The position numbers and the translations under genes are program-made. DNA of 30,881 nucleotides from JBGVMW01 sp045122835 (lineage in GTDB: Bacteria; Bacillota; Clostridia; Lachnospirales; Lachnospiraceae): assembly GCA_045122835.1 (NCBI GenBank), contig JBGVIB010000094.1:1-30881 (forward strand). Direction: 5' to 3'. The notes under the pieces are model-generated. The model was not told the origin of the DNA, did not search any database, and saw only the letters and a list, made by a program, of their open reading frames with translations. Shown piece by piece: positions 1 to 7,648 of the stretch (position 1 is its first letter; every line of letters starts with the position of its first letter).

Positions 1-3
1 ACA

Positions 4-13
4 GAATAGTTAC
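4..13. repeat. Partial end of dispersed GTAACTATTC repeat
   Basis: The bases GAATAGTTAC at the window edge match the right-hand end of the intergenic repeat family seen at 11853-11961, 19835-19861, 26857-26868, 27143-27169 and 30408-30432. The rest of this copy, if any, lies outside the window. A ten-base match alone is weak; its intergenic position and the other copies make it plausible. Confidence 0.35.
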
Positions 14-81
14 GAGCATTTTTTATATTATAATATATTGTAACAGTATGTTGTGAAAAACGAAGAAAGGAAATAGTGCCT

Positions 82-1278
82 ATGAAAAAAATAAAAACAT
101 TTTTTCTTACCCTTACTATCATTATAATCATAGCAATAGGCTTAGGCAGCAAAGAGGTGAATGCGGCCGATAAAATTCAATTTCAGGAGATACCAGTTAC
201 CGTAGTAAATGATATGACAGCTTTTGACACAAGTGTGAACTTATCATGGACAATCAAGTATTCATTAAGTAGCAAAAATGGTGTGGAAGAACAGAATTAT
301 TATGCCAAATTTACATTACCAGAGGATTGCATTGTGCGAATTAAATCCCGAACAGAAAGCGAAGCGTTCTTTTCAAACAGGAAAGAATTATGTTTATATA
401 AGGAAGCTTCCATGGAAACTATGTTGGTTCTAAATGACATTGGTGATGGAAAGGGTGATGACTGGCTTGCATTAAATGCTGGAACATATTACTTGAAATG
501 CTGGTCAGGATTAGATATGAGAGATGTATCTTATCATACGGTAAAAGTGTCCATTGGTGCAATTCCATTATCAAAAGCAGTGACCTTTGCACAGACACCA
601 GCTGCAGACAACAAAAGCGTGACGGTTGCTTTGACTCAGCACTTTTCAGAAGCAGATATGGTAGACTATTACGGATACGCAGAAGGAAAAGTGGATTCTT
701 CCAATAAGAACTGGGTGAAAATTGATGTAACAGCACCACAATTTACCGTTACAAAGAGTGGCTGGAATACAGTGAAAATCCATGTCAAGTCCAGTGTTTT
801 TTTGAATCAGGATATGGATTGTTATATTCCTGTTAAAGTAACTGGAATTGATACAGATGCACCAAAAGTAATCGGAGTTTCAGCGAATAAATATTATAAA
901 AAAGCAGTTACTGTAAAATTTAGTGATGAAGGAAGTGGAATCAAGTCTGCTTTGCTAAATGGAAAATCCATCAAATCTGGCAAGAAAATTAACTCAGACG
1001 GAAAATACACATTAAAAGTAACTGACAAGATAGGAAATATAAGAACTGTAAAATTTGTGGTGGATAAGAAAACACCAACTACAAATGTAAAAGCAAAGAC
1101 CTATAATACAGATGTAAAAATTACCTTTAAAGACAAAACAGCAGGTATCAAATCTGCAACCTTAAATGGCAAAAAGATTACATCCGGCAAGACAGTAACA
1201 GCCAGTGGATCTTATACCTTAAAGATTAAGGACAAAGCCGGCAATGTAAAAATTGTTAAATTTAAGATTAAAAAGTAG
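82..1278 (+). CDS. Secreted protein with tandem C-terminal Ig-like repeats
   Basis: Predicted exported protein of 398 residues. A Lys-rich start and a long Ile/Leu core are followed by a likely signal-peptidase site near VNA-AD (about residue 29). Residues about 50-160 look like a beta-sandwich of the pre-peptidase C-terminal type (YYAKFTLPEDC, then LNAGTYYLKCW). The C-terminus holds two related Ig-like units, about 260-328 and 333-398, each with SGIKSA-LNGK or AGIKSA-LNGK, then GKYTLKV or GSYTLKI, and ending in D-K-x-GN. The ATG at 82 is chosen; a GTG at 76 in frame is also possible, and AGAAAGG at 64-70 could serve either. The stop codon overlaps the next frame, so it probably forms an operon with the LytTR/GHKL pair. 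A cell-surface or adhesive role is inference; the exact family is not recognised. Confidence 0.8.
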   Translation: MKKIKTFFLTLTIIIIIAIGLGSKEVNAADKIQFQEIPVTVVNDMTAFDTSVNLSWTIKYSLSSKNGVEEQNYYAKFTLPEDCIVRIKSRTESEAFFSNRKELCLYKEASMETMLVLNDIGDGKGDDWLALNAGTYYLKCWSGLDMRDVSYHTVKVSIGAIPLSKAVTFAQTPAADNKSVTVALTQHFSEADMVDYYGYAEGKVDSSNKNWVKIDVTAPQFTVTKSGWNTVKIHVKSSVFLNQDMDCYIPVKVTGIDTDAPKVIGVSANKYYKKAVTVKFSDEGSGIKSALLNGKSIKSGKKINSDGKYTLKVTDKIGNIRTVKFVVDKKTPTTNVKAKTYNTDVKITFKDKTAGIKSATLNGKKITSGKTVTASGSYTLKIKDKAGNVKIVKFKIKK

Positions 1279-1298
1279 TGGGAGAAATACATTACAAC

Positions 1299-2081
1299 AT
1301 GTTGAAAGAAAACTTAAGTAACTTAAAAGATGCAGCATCTGGAGACATTCACATTACAGATGCGGAACCAGTACTTAGAATCGCTGTTTGCGATGATGAA
1401 AAAGCACACATGGAAGAATTGGGAAAAATTCTATGTAATATCAAAGGAAAATGTGACATTCATGTGGAGTCCTTCCTATCCCCACACAATTTTTTAAATT
1501 CTTTAAGGGAAGGAGAAGCGTTGCCGGATATTATTTTTCTGGATATTGAAATGCAGGAATTAGATGGAATTACACTAGGAAAAGAAATTCATAACTTATC
1601 TCCTGACAGTTATGTAATCTTTCTTACCGCACATCCGGAATATGCTGTCAGAGGCTACGAGGCAAGGGCATTCCGGTATTTGTTAAAGCCATCTTCCGAA
1701 GAAGTAATTGCTAACGTCCTTTTAGAGGTCAATCAGGAACGATGCAAAAAGAAAAAACTGTTGCTTCAGTGTGATGGAAAAGAGCATGTGATTCCTCTTA
1801 AGGATATTATGTACATAGGTGCAGAGGACAAATATACAGTTCTTTACACAAGAAAACATCGTTACATTGAGCGCATTAGCTTAAATGAGTATGAAAAATT
1901 GCTTGTAGATTATGGTTTTTATCGGGTTCATAGGAAATATATCGTAAATTTTGCATATCACAAAGGTATGGAAAAAGGAAAAGTATATTTGCCTGACGAC
2001 ATCAGTATCCCCATAAGCAGGCGGAGAGAAAAAGAATATCATAAAGCATTGTTGCAATATTTAGAAAAGGAGCTTATATAA
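1299..2081 (+). CDS. LytTR-family response regulator (AgrA-like)
   Basis: Cytoplasmic transcription regulator. A receiver domain starts at about residue 27 (LRIAVCDDE) with phospho-acceptor Asp82 in IIFLDIEMQ and a conserved Lys in YLLKPS. A LytTR DNA-binding domain fills about residues 155-255 (KDIMYIGAEDKYTVLY, then FYRVHRKYIVN). Before the receiver there is an unusual polar extension of roughly 26 residues; no in-frame start lies nearer the receiver. The ATG at 1299 has GGGAG 14 bases upstream; a GTG at 1278 overlapping the preceding stop would add 7 residues but has no visible ribosome site. Its stop overlaps the kinase start by one base (TAATG), so the two are likely translationally coupled partners. 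Relatives control quorum-sensing, bacteriocin or virulence genes; no AgrB/AgrD-like gene is visible here. Confidence 0.88.
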   Translation: MLKENLSNLKDAASGDIHITDAEPVLRIAVCDDEKAHMEELGKILCNIKGKCDIHVESFLSPHNFLNSLREGEALPDIIFLDIEMQELDGITLGKEIHNLSPDSYVIFLTAHPEYAVRGYEARAFRYLLKPSSEEVIANVLLEVNQERCKKKKLLLQCDGKEHVIPLKDIMYIGAEDKYTVLYTRKHRYIERISLNEYEKLLVDYGFYRVHRKYIVNFAYHKGMEKGKVYLPDDISIPISRRREKEYHKALLQYLEKELI

Positions 2082-3382
2082 TGAGTGCAGAAGTTGAATT
2101 TATACTTGCAATTGCGGTAAATACGGCTATGGTATTAAATGTCATTTTGATTCTTCAATTGCTGTTTGGTTTAAATCTATGTAAACGAAAAAGCCAGTAT
2201 GTGGTGATAGGAATATTATTCATTGTAATGAATGTGATACTATCATTACTTTTAGAAGAACAAGTATGGGTACAGACAGCATTAATCTATGTGTACATGG
2301 TTGTTGGGGCATATTTATTGTCAAAAGGAAATGTTATCCGCCTGGCTTTTTTTACAGTGGTAGCCATTCTTCTGGATATACAATGGTTAGATATACTAGA
2401 ATTAATCAGCAGAATATTGCAAGTTGCTGATTATACCATTGTATTGGAAGGGGAGGAACATCCTGTTTCATACATTTATGCGGATTTTATATTATTAGTG
2501 ATTTTATTGTGCGTTCTTAGATTTTGTGAGAAAAAGAAGAAGCGCATACAGTTGAAAATGGGAGAAACCGTTTTTCTTTTCTTTTTCTGCATATTTTCAC
2601 CAGCGATAAAAGTTGTATTTGAAATGATGGAAAGCACCTTCCAAAGCAGGAAATATTCCCTGGGTTGGATGGTTTTTGTAATTGTTTTAAATCTGGCGGT
2701 TTTTTATGGGATAATATATCGTAATCATGCAAAATATTATAAGGAACTTGCAGAGAATTTTAAGAATCAGTTTGATATGGAATATGCATATTTCAAGGAC
2801 TATAAAGAAAAACAGAAGGATATGGTGAAGTTCAGGCACGATTATCATAACCACATGCTGCTGTTAGATGCTATGTTAGAAAAGGGAGAGTATGAAAAGG
2901 CAAAAGAATATTTTAATGATTTAACAGCCAGGGGCGAAAAAATAGGAAAAAGATTCCTTACAGGAAATGAAATCATAGATATAATTCTGAATGCAAAACA
3001 GGAACAGTTTGAAGAAAATAACATTGATGTGCGGTGTAAGGGTGGACTAGAGCCATTACATTTTTTACAAGATGTGGATTGTTGTATTCTATTTTCGAAT
3101 CTGATTGACAATGCCATTGAATCCAACAGAAAATGTGAAAAGGGACGCCATATTACCATAAAATCAGCACAGACACAAGCTGCCTATATGATAGAAATTT
3201 TAAACCGCACAGATGGAAATATAGAGATGGAAGGGGATTTTCTAAAGACTACAAAAACAAGTAATGGTCAGCACGGGATCGGAACAAGAAATGCTTTTGA
3301 GATAGTGGAAAAGTATCAGGGAGAATACAAGTTTTATGTAAGGGAAGATGATTTTGTGCTACAGCTTATGTTTTTCATATGA
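2081..3382 (+). CDS. GHKL-type sensor histidine kinase (AgrC-like)
   Basis: Membrane sensor kinase of 433 residues. The first ~215 residues are hydrophobic with about six or seven membrane segments and little extracytoplasmic loop, as in AgrC-type receptors. A coiled linker leads to the H-box RHDYHNHMLLLDAML with His253, then an N-box (FSNLIDNAIES, about 334-344) and a short glycine box (HGIGTRNAFEIVEKYQG, about 397-413). The GHKL ATPase domain is of the compact HATPase_c_5 style. It starts on the ATG overlapping the regulator stop. The natural ligand is unknown; the linked secreted protein at 82-1278 could be an output or part of the sensed surface, which is inference. Confidence 0.88.
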   Translation: MSAEVEFILAIAVNTAMVLNVILILQLLFGLNLCKRKSQYVVIGILFIVMNVILSLLLEEQVWVQTALIYVYMVVGAYLLSKGNVIRLAFFTVVAILLDIQWLDILELISRILQVADYTIVLEGEEHPVSYIYADFILLVILLCVLRFCEKKKKRIQLKMGETVFLFFFCIFSPAIKVVFEMMESTFQSRKYSLGWMVFVIVLNLAVFYGIIYRNHAKYYKELAENFKNQFDMEYAYFKDYKEKQKDMVKFRHDYHNHMLLLDAMLEKGEYEKAKEYFNDLTARGEKIGKRFLTGNEIIDIILNAKQEQFEENNIDVRCKGGLEPLHFLQDVDCCILFSNLIDNAIESNRKCEKGRHITIKSAQTQAAYMIEILNRTDGNIEMEGDFLKTTKTSNGQHGIGTRNAFEIVEKYQGEYKFYVREDDFVLQLMFFI

Positions 3383-3409
3383 TATTACTATGATTTACTG
3401 GTCAGATAT

Positions 3410-3447
3410 AAAAATGGAAGTTCACGTTCATGTGAACTTCCATTTTT
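3410..3447. terminator. Bidirectional rho-independent terminator
   Basis: A 16-bp perfect inverted repeat (left arm 3410-3425, loop 3426-3431, right arm 3432-3447) begins with A5 and ends with T5, so it can stop transcription from both sides. It sits between the convergent kinase gene and the chemoreceptor gene. Confidence 0.9.
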
Positions 3448-3490
3448 GACTGTTATACAAGTTCAATATCCTAAAAATGATATTTGAACA

Positions 3491-5269
3491 TTATACTGTA
3501 AACTTTTCAAGACTTTTCAGTAACTGTTCAGAACTAGATTTCGAATTTGTTACCATCTTAACAATATCAGCTGTCATTTGTGTAATGTTTTCTGTCTTAG
3601 ATGCAATATCGGAAGTGCCATCAGCACCTTCAGTGGCAGCGATGGTAACCTCGTTGATTGCGTTGGCAATCTGACCTACCTCACTGTTCAAGTCATCTGT
3701 AATGTCTTTAAACTCAAGTACCATTTTCTCAAAGAAAGAAGCATCTGTTGAATACTGGTCTGTCAGATTAATAAAGAAATCATAGTCGTCAGCTACATTC
3801 TTTTCTAAAAATTGTAACAAATCTGCTGAGTGCTTTGACAGATTTTCTACAGCCACTGTTACCTGACCGGTAATGTCAATAATTTTTGTAACCGCTTCTG
3901 TGGACTGTTCTGCCAGATTACGGATCTCATCTGCAACAACAGAGAAGCCTTTACCATGTTCGCCGGCTCTTGCGGCTTCAATAGAAGCATTTAAGGCTAA
4001 CAGATTAGTCTGTGATGTAATATTCATAATGGAGTCAGATAAGGCACTGATCTGTTCCACAACCTTGGCATTTTCCAACGCCTCGGATAATGCCTCCTTG
4101 ATGCCTTGTTGCAATTCTGTAGAGGTTCTTTGGGAATTAACTGCTGTGGTATGGTTTATTTGTACTCTATTAATAATATCAAGTGTCTGTCCGGCACCTG
4201 CCTCCGAGTTTTCAGCAATATTTTTAACGGATTCTTCTACGCTGGTAGAGGTAGATGCGATTTCTTCTGCAGATGCAGCGGTTTCTTCCATGCCTGCAGA
4301 TAATTGTTCTGTAGCTTCAGATACACTTTCAATATCATTGTTTAAAATGTTGATATTGTTTGTGATATCCTCAATCATTTCATTGATATGTAAAGCTTGC
4401 TTATCAGCAGTGGAAATTAATTCCCTTACGGAGCCACGCATGTTTTCCATGGAATTATACAATTCACCAAATTCGTCTTTGCGTTTCAAATTTGTTTCAG
4501 AAACTGGAACTGAGAAATCACCTAACCCTAATTTTCCAAGATAATCATTGATACCCATTATAGAGCGGATAATATCACTGGAAATTAAAACAGAAAACAG
4601 GATGCCAATAATAGTCAGTATTACTCCGACAATCACAAAGAAAATCACATTTTTATATAGTTTGGCATTCAGTTCATCAGCGTGTCTTTGAACTTCATCA
4701 TCAAGATGGTCGGTATAGTTACCGGTACCAATAACCCAGCCAAATGGTTCAAAGGATTTACTGTAGGAACGTTTTGGTGAAGCTTCTGTTTCACCCTCCC
4801 TTGGGAAATAATAATCGGTGAAGCAGCCATCTTCGTTCTGGCCACCTTCGATGATATCTTTTACCATTTTGTAGCCGTTGATATCTGTGGTATCCATACG
4901 GTTGGTTCCTTCTGTTTCATTGCCGAGAAGAACCACATTTGTTCCATCATACTCGTCTGCCCAGAAATAGCCATCGTTGTCATAACGGAGTTCACGAAGC
5001 AGATCGGCACCTTTTTGTTTAGCTTCCTCTAAGGTGATTGTACCATCTTCTGATTGCTGGTATAAACCGTCTAGCATGCTGATAGCGGTGATTACCTGCT
5101 GCTTAATATTGTAGTCGTACTCAGAACGAAGGGTTTCTTCGAGCGAAGCAAGTTGTTTTTCGTTAGAGTCTTTCATGCTCAAGGCTGCCAGAATAATTAC
5201 AGTGCCGGCAATGAGAAAGATTAGCAGTGAAAGTAATGTCATTTTGATTTTGACACTCATGTGTTTCAT
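3491..5269 (-). CDS. Methyl-accepting chemotaxis protein with Cache sensor domain
   Basis: Transmembrane chemoreceptor of 592 residues. A first membrane segment (about 10-30) is followed by an extracytoplasmic single-Cache domain (about 35-195) with DGYFWADEYDG and FEPFGWVIGTGNY, typical of sCache_2. A second membrane helix (about 206-230) leads to HAMP and then a methyl-accepting signalling domain whose hairpin tip, around residues 415-440, carries NLLALNASIEAARAGE and GFSVVADEIRNLAE. There is no C-terminal pentapeptide tether for CheR. The ATG at 5269 has a strong ribosome site (AAAGGGGGA). A sigma-28-like promoter lies just upstream (5309-5335), fitting a flagellar-regulon gene although no other chemotaxis gene is near. 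The ligand is unknown; sCache_2 domains often bind small organic acids. Confidence 0.95.
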   Translation of the reverse strand: MKHMSVKIKMTLLSLLIFLIAGTVIILAALSMKDSNEKQLASLEETLRSEYDYNIKQQVITAISMLDGLYQQSEDGTITLEEAKQKGADLLRELRYDNDGYFWADEYDGTNVVLLGNETEGTNRMDTTDINGYKMVKDIIEGGQNEDGCFTDYYFPREGETEASPKRSYSKSFEPFGWVIGTGNYTDHLDDEVQRHADELNAKLYKNVIFFVIVGVILTIIGILFSVLISSDIIRSIMGINDYLGKLGLGDFSVPVSETNLKRKDEFGELYNSMENMRGSVRELISTADKQALHINEMIEDITNNINILNNDIESVSEATEQLSAGMEETAASAEEIASTSTSVEESVKNIAENSEAGAGQTLDIINRVQINHTTAVNSQRTSTELQQGIKEALSEALENAKVVEQISALSDSIMNITSQTNLLALNASIEAARAGEHGKGFSVVADEIRNLAEQSTEAVTKIIDITGQVTVAVENLSKHSADLLQFLEKNVADDYDFFINLTDQYSTDASFFEKMVLEFKDITDDLNSEVGQIANAINEVTIAATEGADGTSDIASKTENITQMTADIVKMVTNSKSSSEQLLKSLEKFTV

Positions 5270-5654
5270 GGAAAGTTCCCCCTTTGATTAAAGATAAATT
5301 CATGTCCCCTATCGACAGTTTCTGTATATATTTTATAATATTGTGCAAAAAAATGCAATATAACATAAAATATTCGTGATAATGCATAAGAAAAATGCCT
5401 GGCATAGGAAGTTATGACAGCTAGTACATCGTTCAAATATGAGAAAAATATAGAATTTTGTTTTGCGGTGTGTTACATGAAATTTTCTACTAGTGGGAAA
5501 GACTGAAAATATAGTAAATATGCACAATTTTTGGTTGAAAACCATACGTGGTTATGTTAAAGTATGGATAGGTATTGCGTATTGTATGCAAAACTATGCG
5601 GGTGCGTTTTATTTGATTAAGAGTACCATAGATTTGAGAAAGAGAGGCAGGAGT
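5270..5654. other. Divergent intergenic region between chemoreceptor and hprK
   Basis: This 385-bp gene-free stretch is AT-rich. The left part holds the sigma-28-like promoter on the minus strand. On the plus strand a weak candidate promoter for hprK is TTGAAA (5535-5540), 17 bases, TAAAGT (5558-5563). An open frame reading into hprK from 5493 has no ribosome site and lacks protein-like composition. Nothing else recognisable was found. Confidence 0.4.
5309..5335 (-). promoter_or_regulatory. Sigma-28 (SigD/FliA)-like promoter for the chemoreceptor
   Basis: On the minus strand TAAA (5335-5332) is separated by exactly 15 bases from GTCGATAG (5316-5309). The Bacillus SigD consensus is TAAA-N15-GCCGATAT. 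The predicted transcript would start about 33 bases before the chemoreceptor ATG. Confidence 0.6.
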
Positions 5655-6584
5655 ATGGAGGGAGTAAAATTACAGAAAATCATTGATAAAATGAATCTGA
5701 AAAATCTGACCCCTGAAGTGAATGTAGAAGACATTCAGGTAAATTTACCGGATATCAATCGTCCGGCATTGCAGCTGACCGGATACTTTGATCATTTTGA
5801 TTCTGAGCGTGTGCAGATTATTGGATATGTAGAGTACACATATTTGCAGTCATGTACCAGAGAGCGTAAGCTTCAGGTATATAAGCGCCTATTGGAGTAT
5901 CATGTGCCTTGTGTGATATATTGTAATTCATCAGAGCCGGATGAGGATATGTTACGGATGGCAATTGAAGAAGGTGTTCCGATTTTGTTATCTGATAAGA
6001 CAACGTCTTCTTTTATGGCTGAGATTATCCGCTGGTTAAAGGTAGAGTTAGCCCCAATGATTTCTATTCACGGTGTACTTGTTGATGTATGCGGTGAAGG
6101 TGTTCTGATTATGGGTGAAAGTGGTATCGGTAAGAGTGAAGCAGCCTTAGAGCTGATTAAGAGAGGTCATCGTCTTGTTACAGATGACGTGGTGGAGATT
6201 CGAAAAGTCAGCGATGATACATTGATTGGTTCTGCACCGGATATTACAAGACATTTTATCGAGCTTCGCGGTATCGGTATTATTGACGTAAAGACTTTGT
6301 TTGGTGTAGAAAGCGTAGAAGAAACCCATTCCATTGACTTGGTTATTAAGTTAGAAGACTGGAACAGAGATAAAGAATACGACCGTCTTGGTCTTGAGGA
6401 GGAATATACTGAATTTTTAGGTAATAAAGTAGTATGTCACTCAATCCCAATCCGTCCGGGACGTAATTTAGCAATCATCTGTGAATCTGCAGCGATTAAC
6501 TACAGACAGAAGAAAATGGGATATAATGCAGCACAGGAGCTGTACAAGCGTGTACAGGAGAACCTGGCAAAAGGTCGCAGATAA
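5655..6584 (+). CDS. hprK: HPr kinase/phosphorylase
   Basis: Bifunctional enzyme that phosphorylates, and by phosphorolysis dephosphorylates, Ser46 of HPr and Crh; it is the sensor of carbon catabolite repression in Gram-positive bacteria. The 309 residues match the family length. The N-terminal domain (about 1-130) precedes the catalytic domain with Walker A GESGIGKS (154-161), DDVVEIRK and the HPrK/P signature region from ELRGIGIIDVKTLFG (about 203-217). The start at 5655 gives the normal N-terminus; GAGAGG at 5642-5647 is the likely ribosome site. An extension to 5493 is rejected because of length and composition. The glucokinase gene follows after 23 bp, so the two are probably cotranscribed. 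Confidence 0.97.
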   Translation: MEGVKLQKIIDKMNLKNLTPEVNVEDIQVNLPDINRPALQLTGYFDHFDSERVQIIGYVEYTYLQSCTRERKLQVYKRLLEYHVPCVIYCNSSEPDEDMLRMAIEEGVPILLSDKTTSSFMAEIIRWLKVELAPMISIHGVLVDVCGEGVLIMGESGIGKSEAALELIKRGHRLVTDDVVEIRKVSDDTLIGSAPDITRHFIELRGIGIIDVKTLFGVESVEETHSIDLVIKLEDWNRDKEYDRLGLEEEYTEFLGNKVVCHSIPIRPGRNLAIICESAAINYRQKKMGYNAAQELYKRVQENLAKGRR

Positions 6585-6607
6585 AAAAAGAGATAAGGAG
6601 AGGAATT

Positions 6608-7540
6608 ATGGTACAATATTGTTTTGGAGCAGATGTAGGAGGAACTACAGTAAAGCTTGGTTTATTTAATGAAGCAGGAATTGTAATTGATAAATGGGAG
6701 ATCCCAACACGTTCGAAAGAGAATAAAATTTTAGAGGATGTAGCGGAAGCAGTTCTTTCTAAAATGGAAGAAAAGCAGATTACAAAAGACCAGGTATTAG
6801 GAATTGGTCTTGGTGTGCCAGGGCCTGTTGGCCGTGATGGTGTAGTTAATAAAGCAGTAAATTTAGGCTGGAATGATAAGGTTCCGGTGGCACAGATTCT
6901 TTCTGATATGACGGGCCTTAAGGTAAAAGCAGGTAATGACGCTAACGTGGCAGCTCTTGGAGAAATGTGGAAGGGCGGCGGTGAAGGCGCATCTAACATA
7001 GTAATGTTTACATTAGGAACCGGAGTTGGTGGTGGTATTATCATTAACGGAAGTATTGTAACTGGTTATCATGGAGCAGGCGGTGAAGTAGGCCATCTTC
7101 ATGTGGAGGATGATGAAAAAGACTGCTGTGGATGTGGCAATCAGGGATGCTTAGAGCAGTATGCATCTGCAACAGGTGTTGTTCGTGTGGCAAAGAAAAT
7201 ACTGGTAAGCTGTGATACTCCTTCTGTATTAAGAAAAGATGACATTACTGCAAAAGACGTATTTGATGCAGTAAAAGCAGGTGACGAAGTGGCAAAGCAG
7301 GTTGCAGCGCAGTTTGGTAAATATTTAGGTGGAGCCATTGCTAACGTATGTGCAGTGGTAGACCCGGAAGTGATTGTTATCGGCGGTGGTGTATCAAAAG
7401 CCGGTGAAGTACTTTTAGATTATATTAAAGAAGGATTTAAGGCACATGTATTCCACGGCTGTGCTGGTGTACAGTTTGCATTGGCAACACTTGGCAATGA
7501 TGCCGGAATTTATGGTGGTGCAAAATTAGTATTGGAATAA
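6608..7540 (+). CDS. glcK: ROK-family glucokinase
   Basis: Cytoplasmic sugar kinase of 310 residues making glucose 6-phosphate from glucose and ATP. Phosphate-binding DVGGT is at residues 9-13 and FTLGTGVGGG around 137-146. The ROK zinc site is present: GHLHVEDDE followed by a CCGCGNQGCLEQYAS cluster (about 162-187). GGAIANVCAVVDPEVIVIGGG near 235-258 is the second ROK signature. The ribosome site AAGGAGAGG lies just before the ATG. Its place directly behind hprK ties glucose phosphorylation to catabolite control. N-acetyl-sugar specificity cannot be excluded by eye, but the ROK glucokinase assignment is the best fit. Confidence 0.92.
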   Translation: MVQYCFGADVGGTTVKLGLFNEAGIVIDKWEIPTRSKENKILEDVAEAVLSKMEEKQITKDQVLGIGLGVPGPVGRDGVVNKAVNLGWNDKVPVAQILSDMTGLKVKAGNDANVAALGEMWKGGGEGASNIVMFTLGTGVGGGIIINGSIVTGYHGAGGEVGHLHVEDDEKDCCGCGNQGCLEQYASATGVVRVAKKILVSCDTPSVLRKDDITAKDVFDAVKAGDEVAKQVAAQFGKYLGGAIANVCAVVDPEVIVIGGGVSKAGEVLLDYIKEGFKAHVFHGCAGVQFALATLGNDAGIYGGAKLVLE

Positions 7541-7563
7541 AATATAAATATTGAATATTGAAG

Positions 7564-7624
7564 TTAGACATTTGTAAAAGTAAGTCAGTTTGCTGGGGCA
7601 GATTGTTGTTTTGCAAATGTCTAA
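7564..7624 (+). terminator. Hairpin after the glucokinase gene
   Basis: TTAGACATTTG (7564-7574) pairs perfectly with CAAATGTCTAA (7614-7624). The ~39-base loop is long, and the arm is followed only by TTGTTT. It may be a weak terminator for hprK-glcK or a 5' structure of the following gene, whose ribosome site begins 7 bases later. Confidence 0.45.
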
Positions 7625-7648
7625 TTGTTTAGAGGGGAAAGATATAAT

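Noticed and set aside
3873..4544. A 223-codon open frame on the plus strand
   Set aside because: It lies antisense within the chemoreceptor gene, whose domains are unmistakable; the antisense frame has no ribosome site and no recognisable domain.
5493..5654. N-terminal extension of hprK
   Set aside because: It adds 54 residues not typical of the family and lacks a ribosome site.
6496..7044. A 182-codon minus-strand frame
   Set aside because: Antisense to the glucokinase gene and the end of hprK; low-complexity Pro/Ser/Thr-rich translation and no ribosome site.
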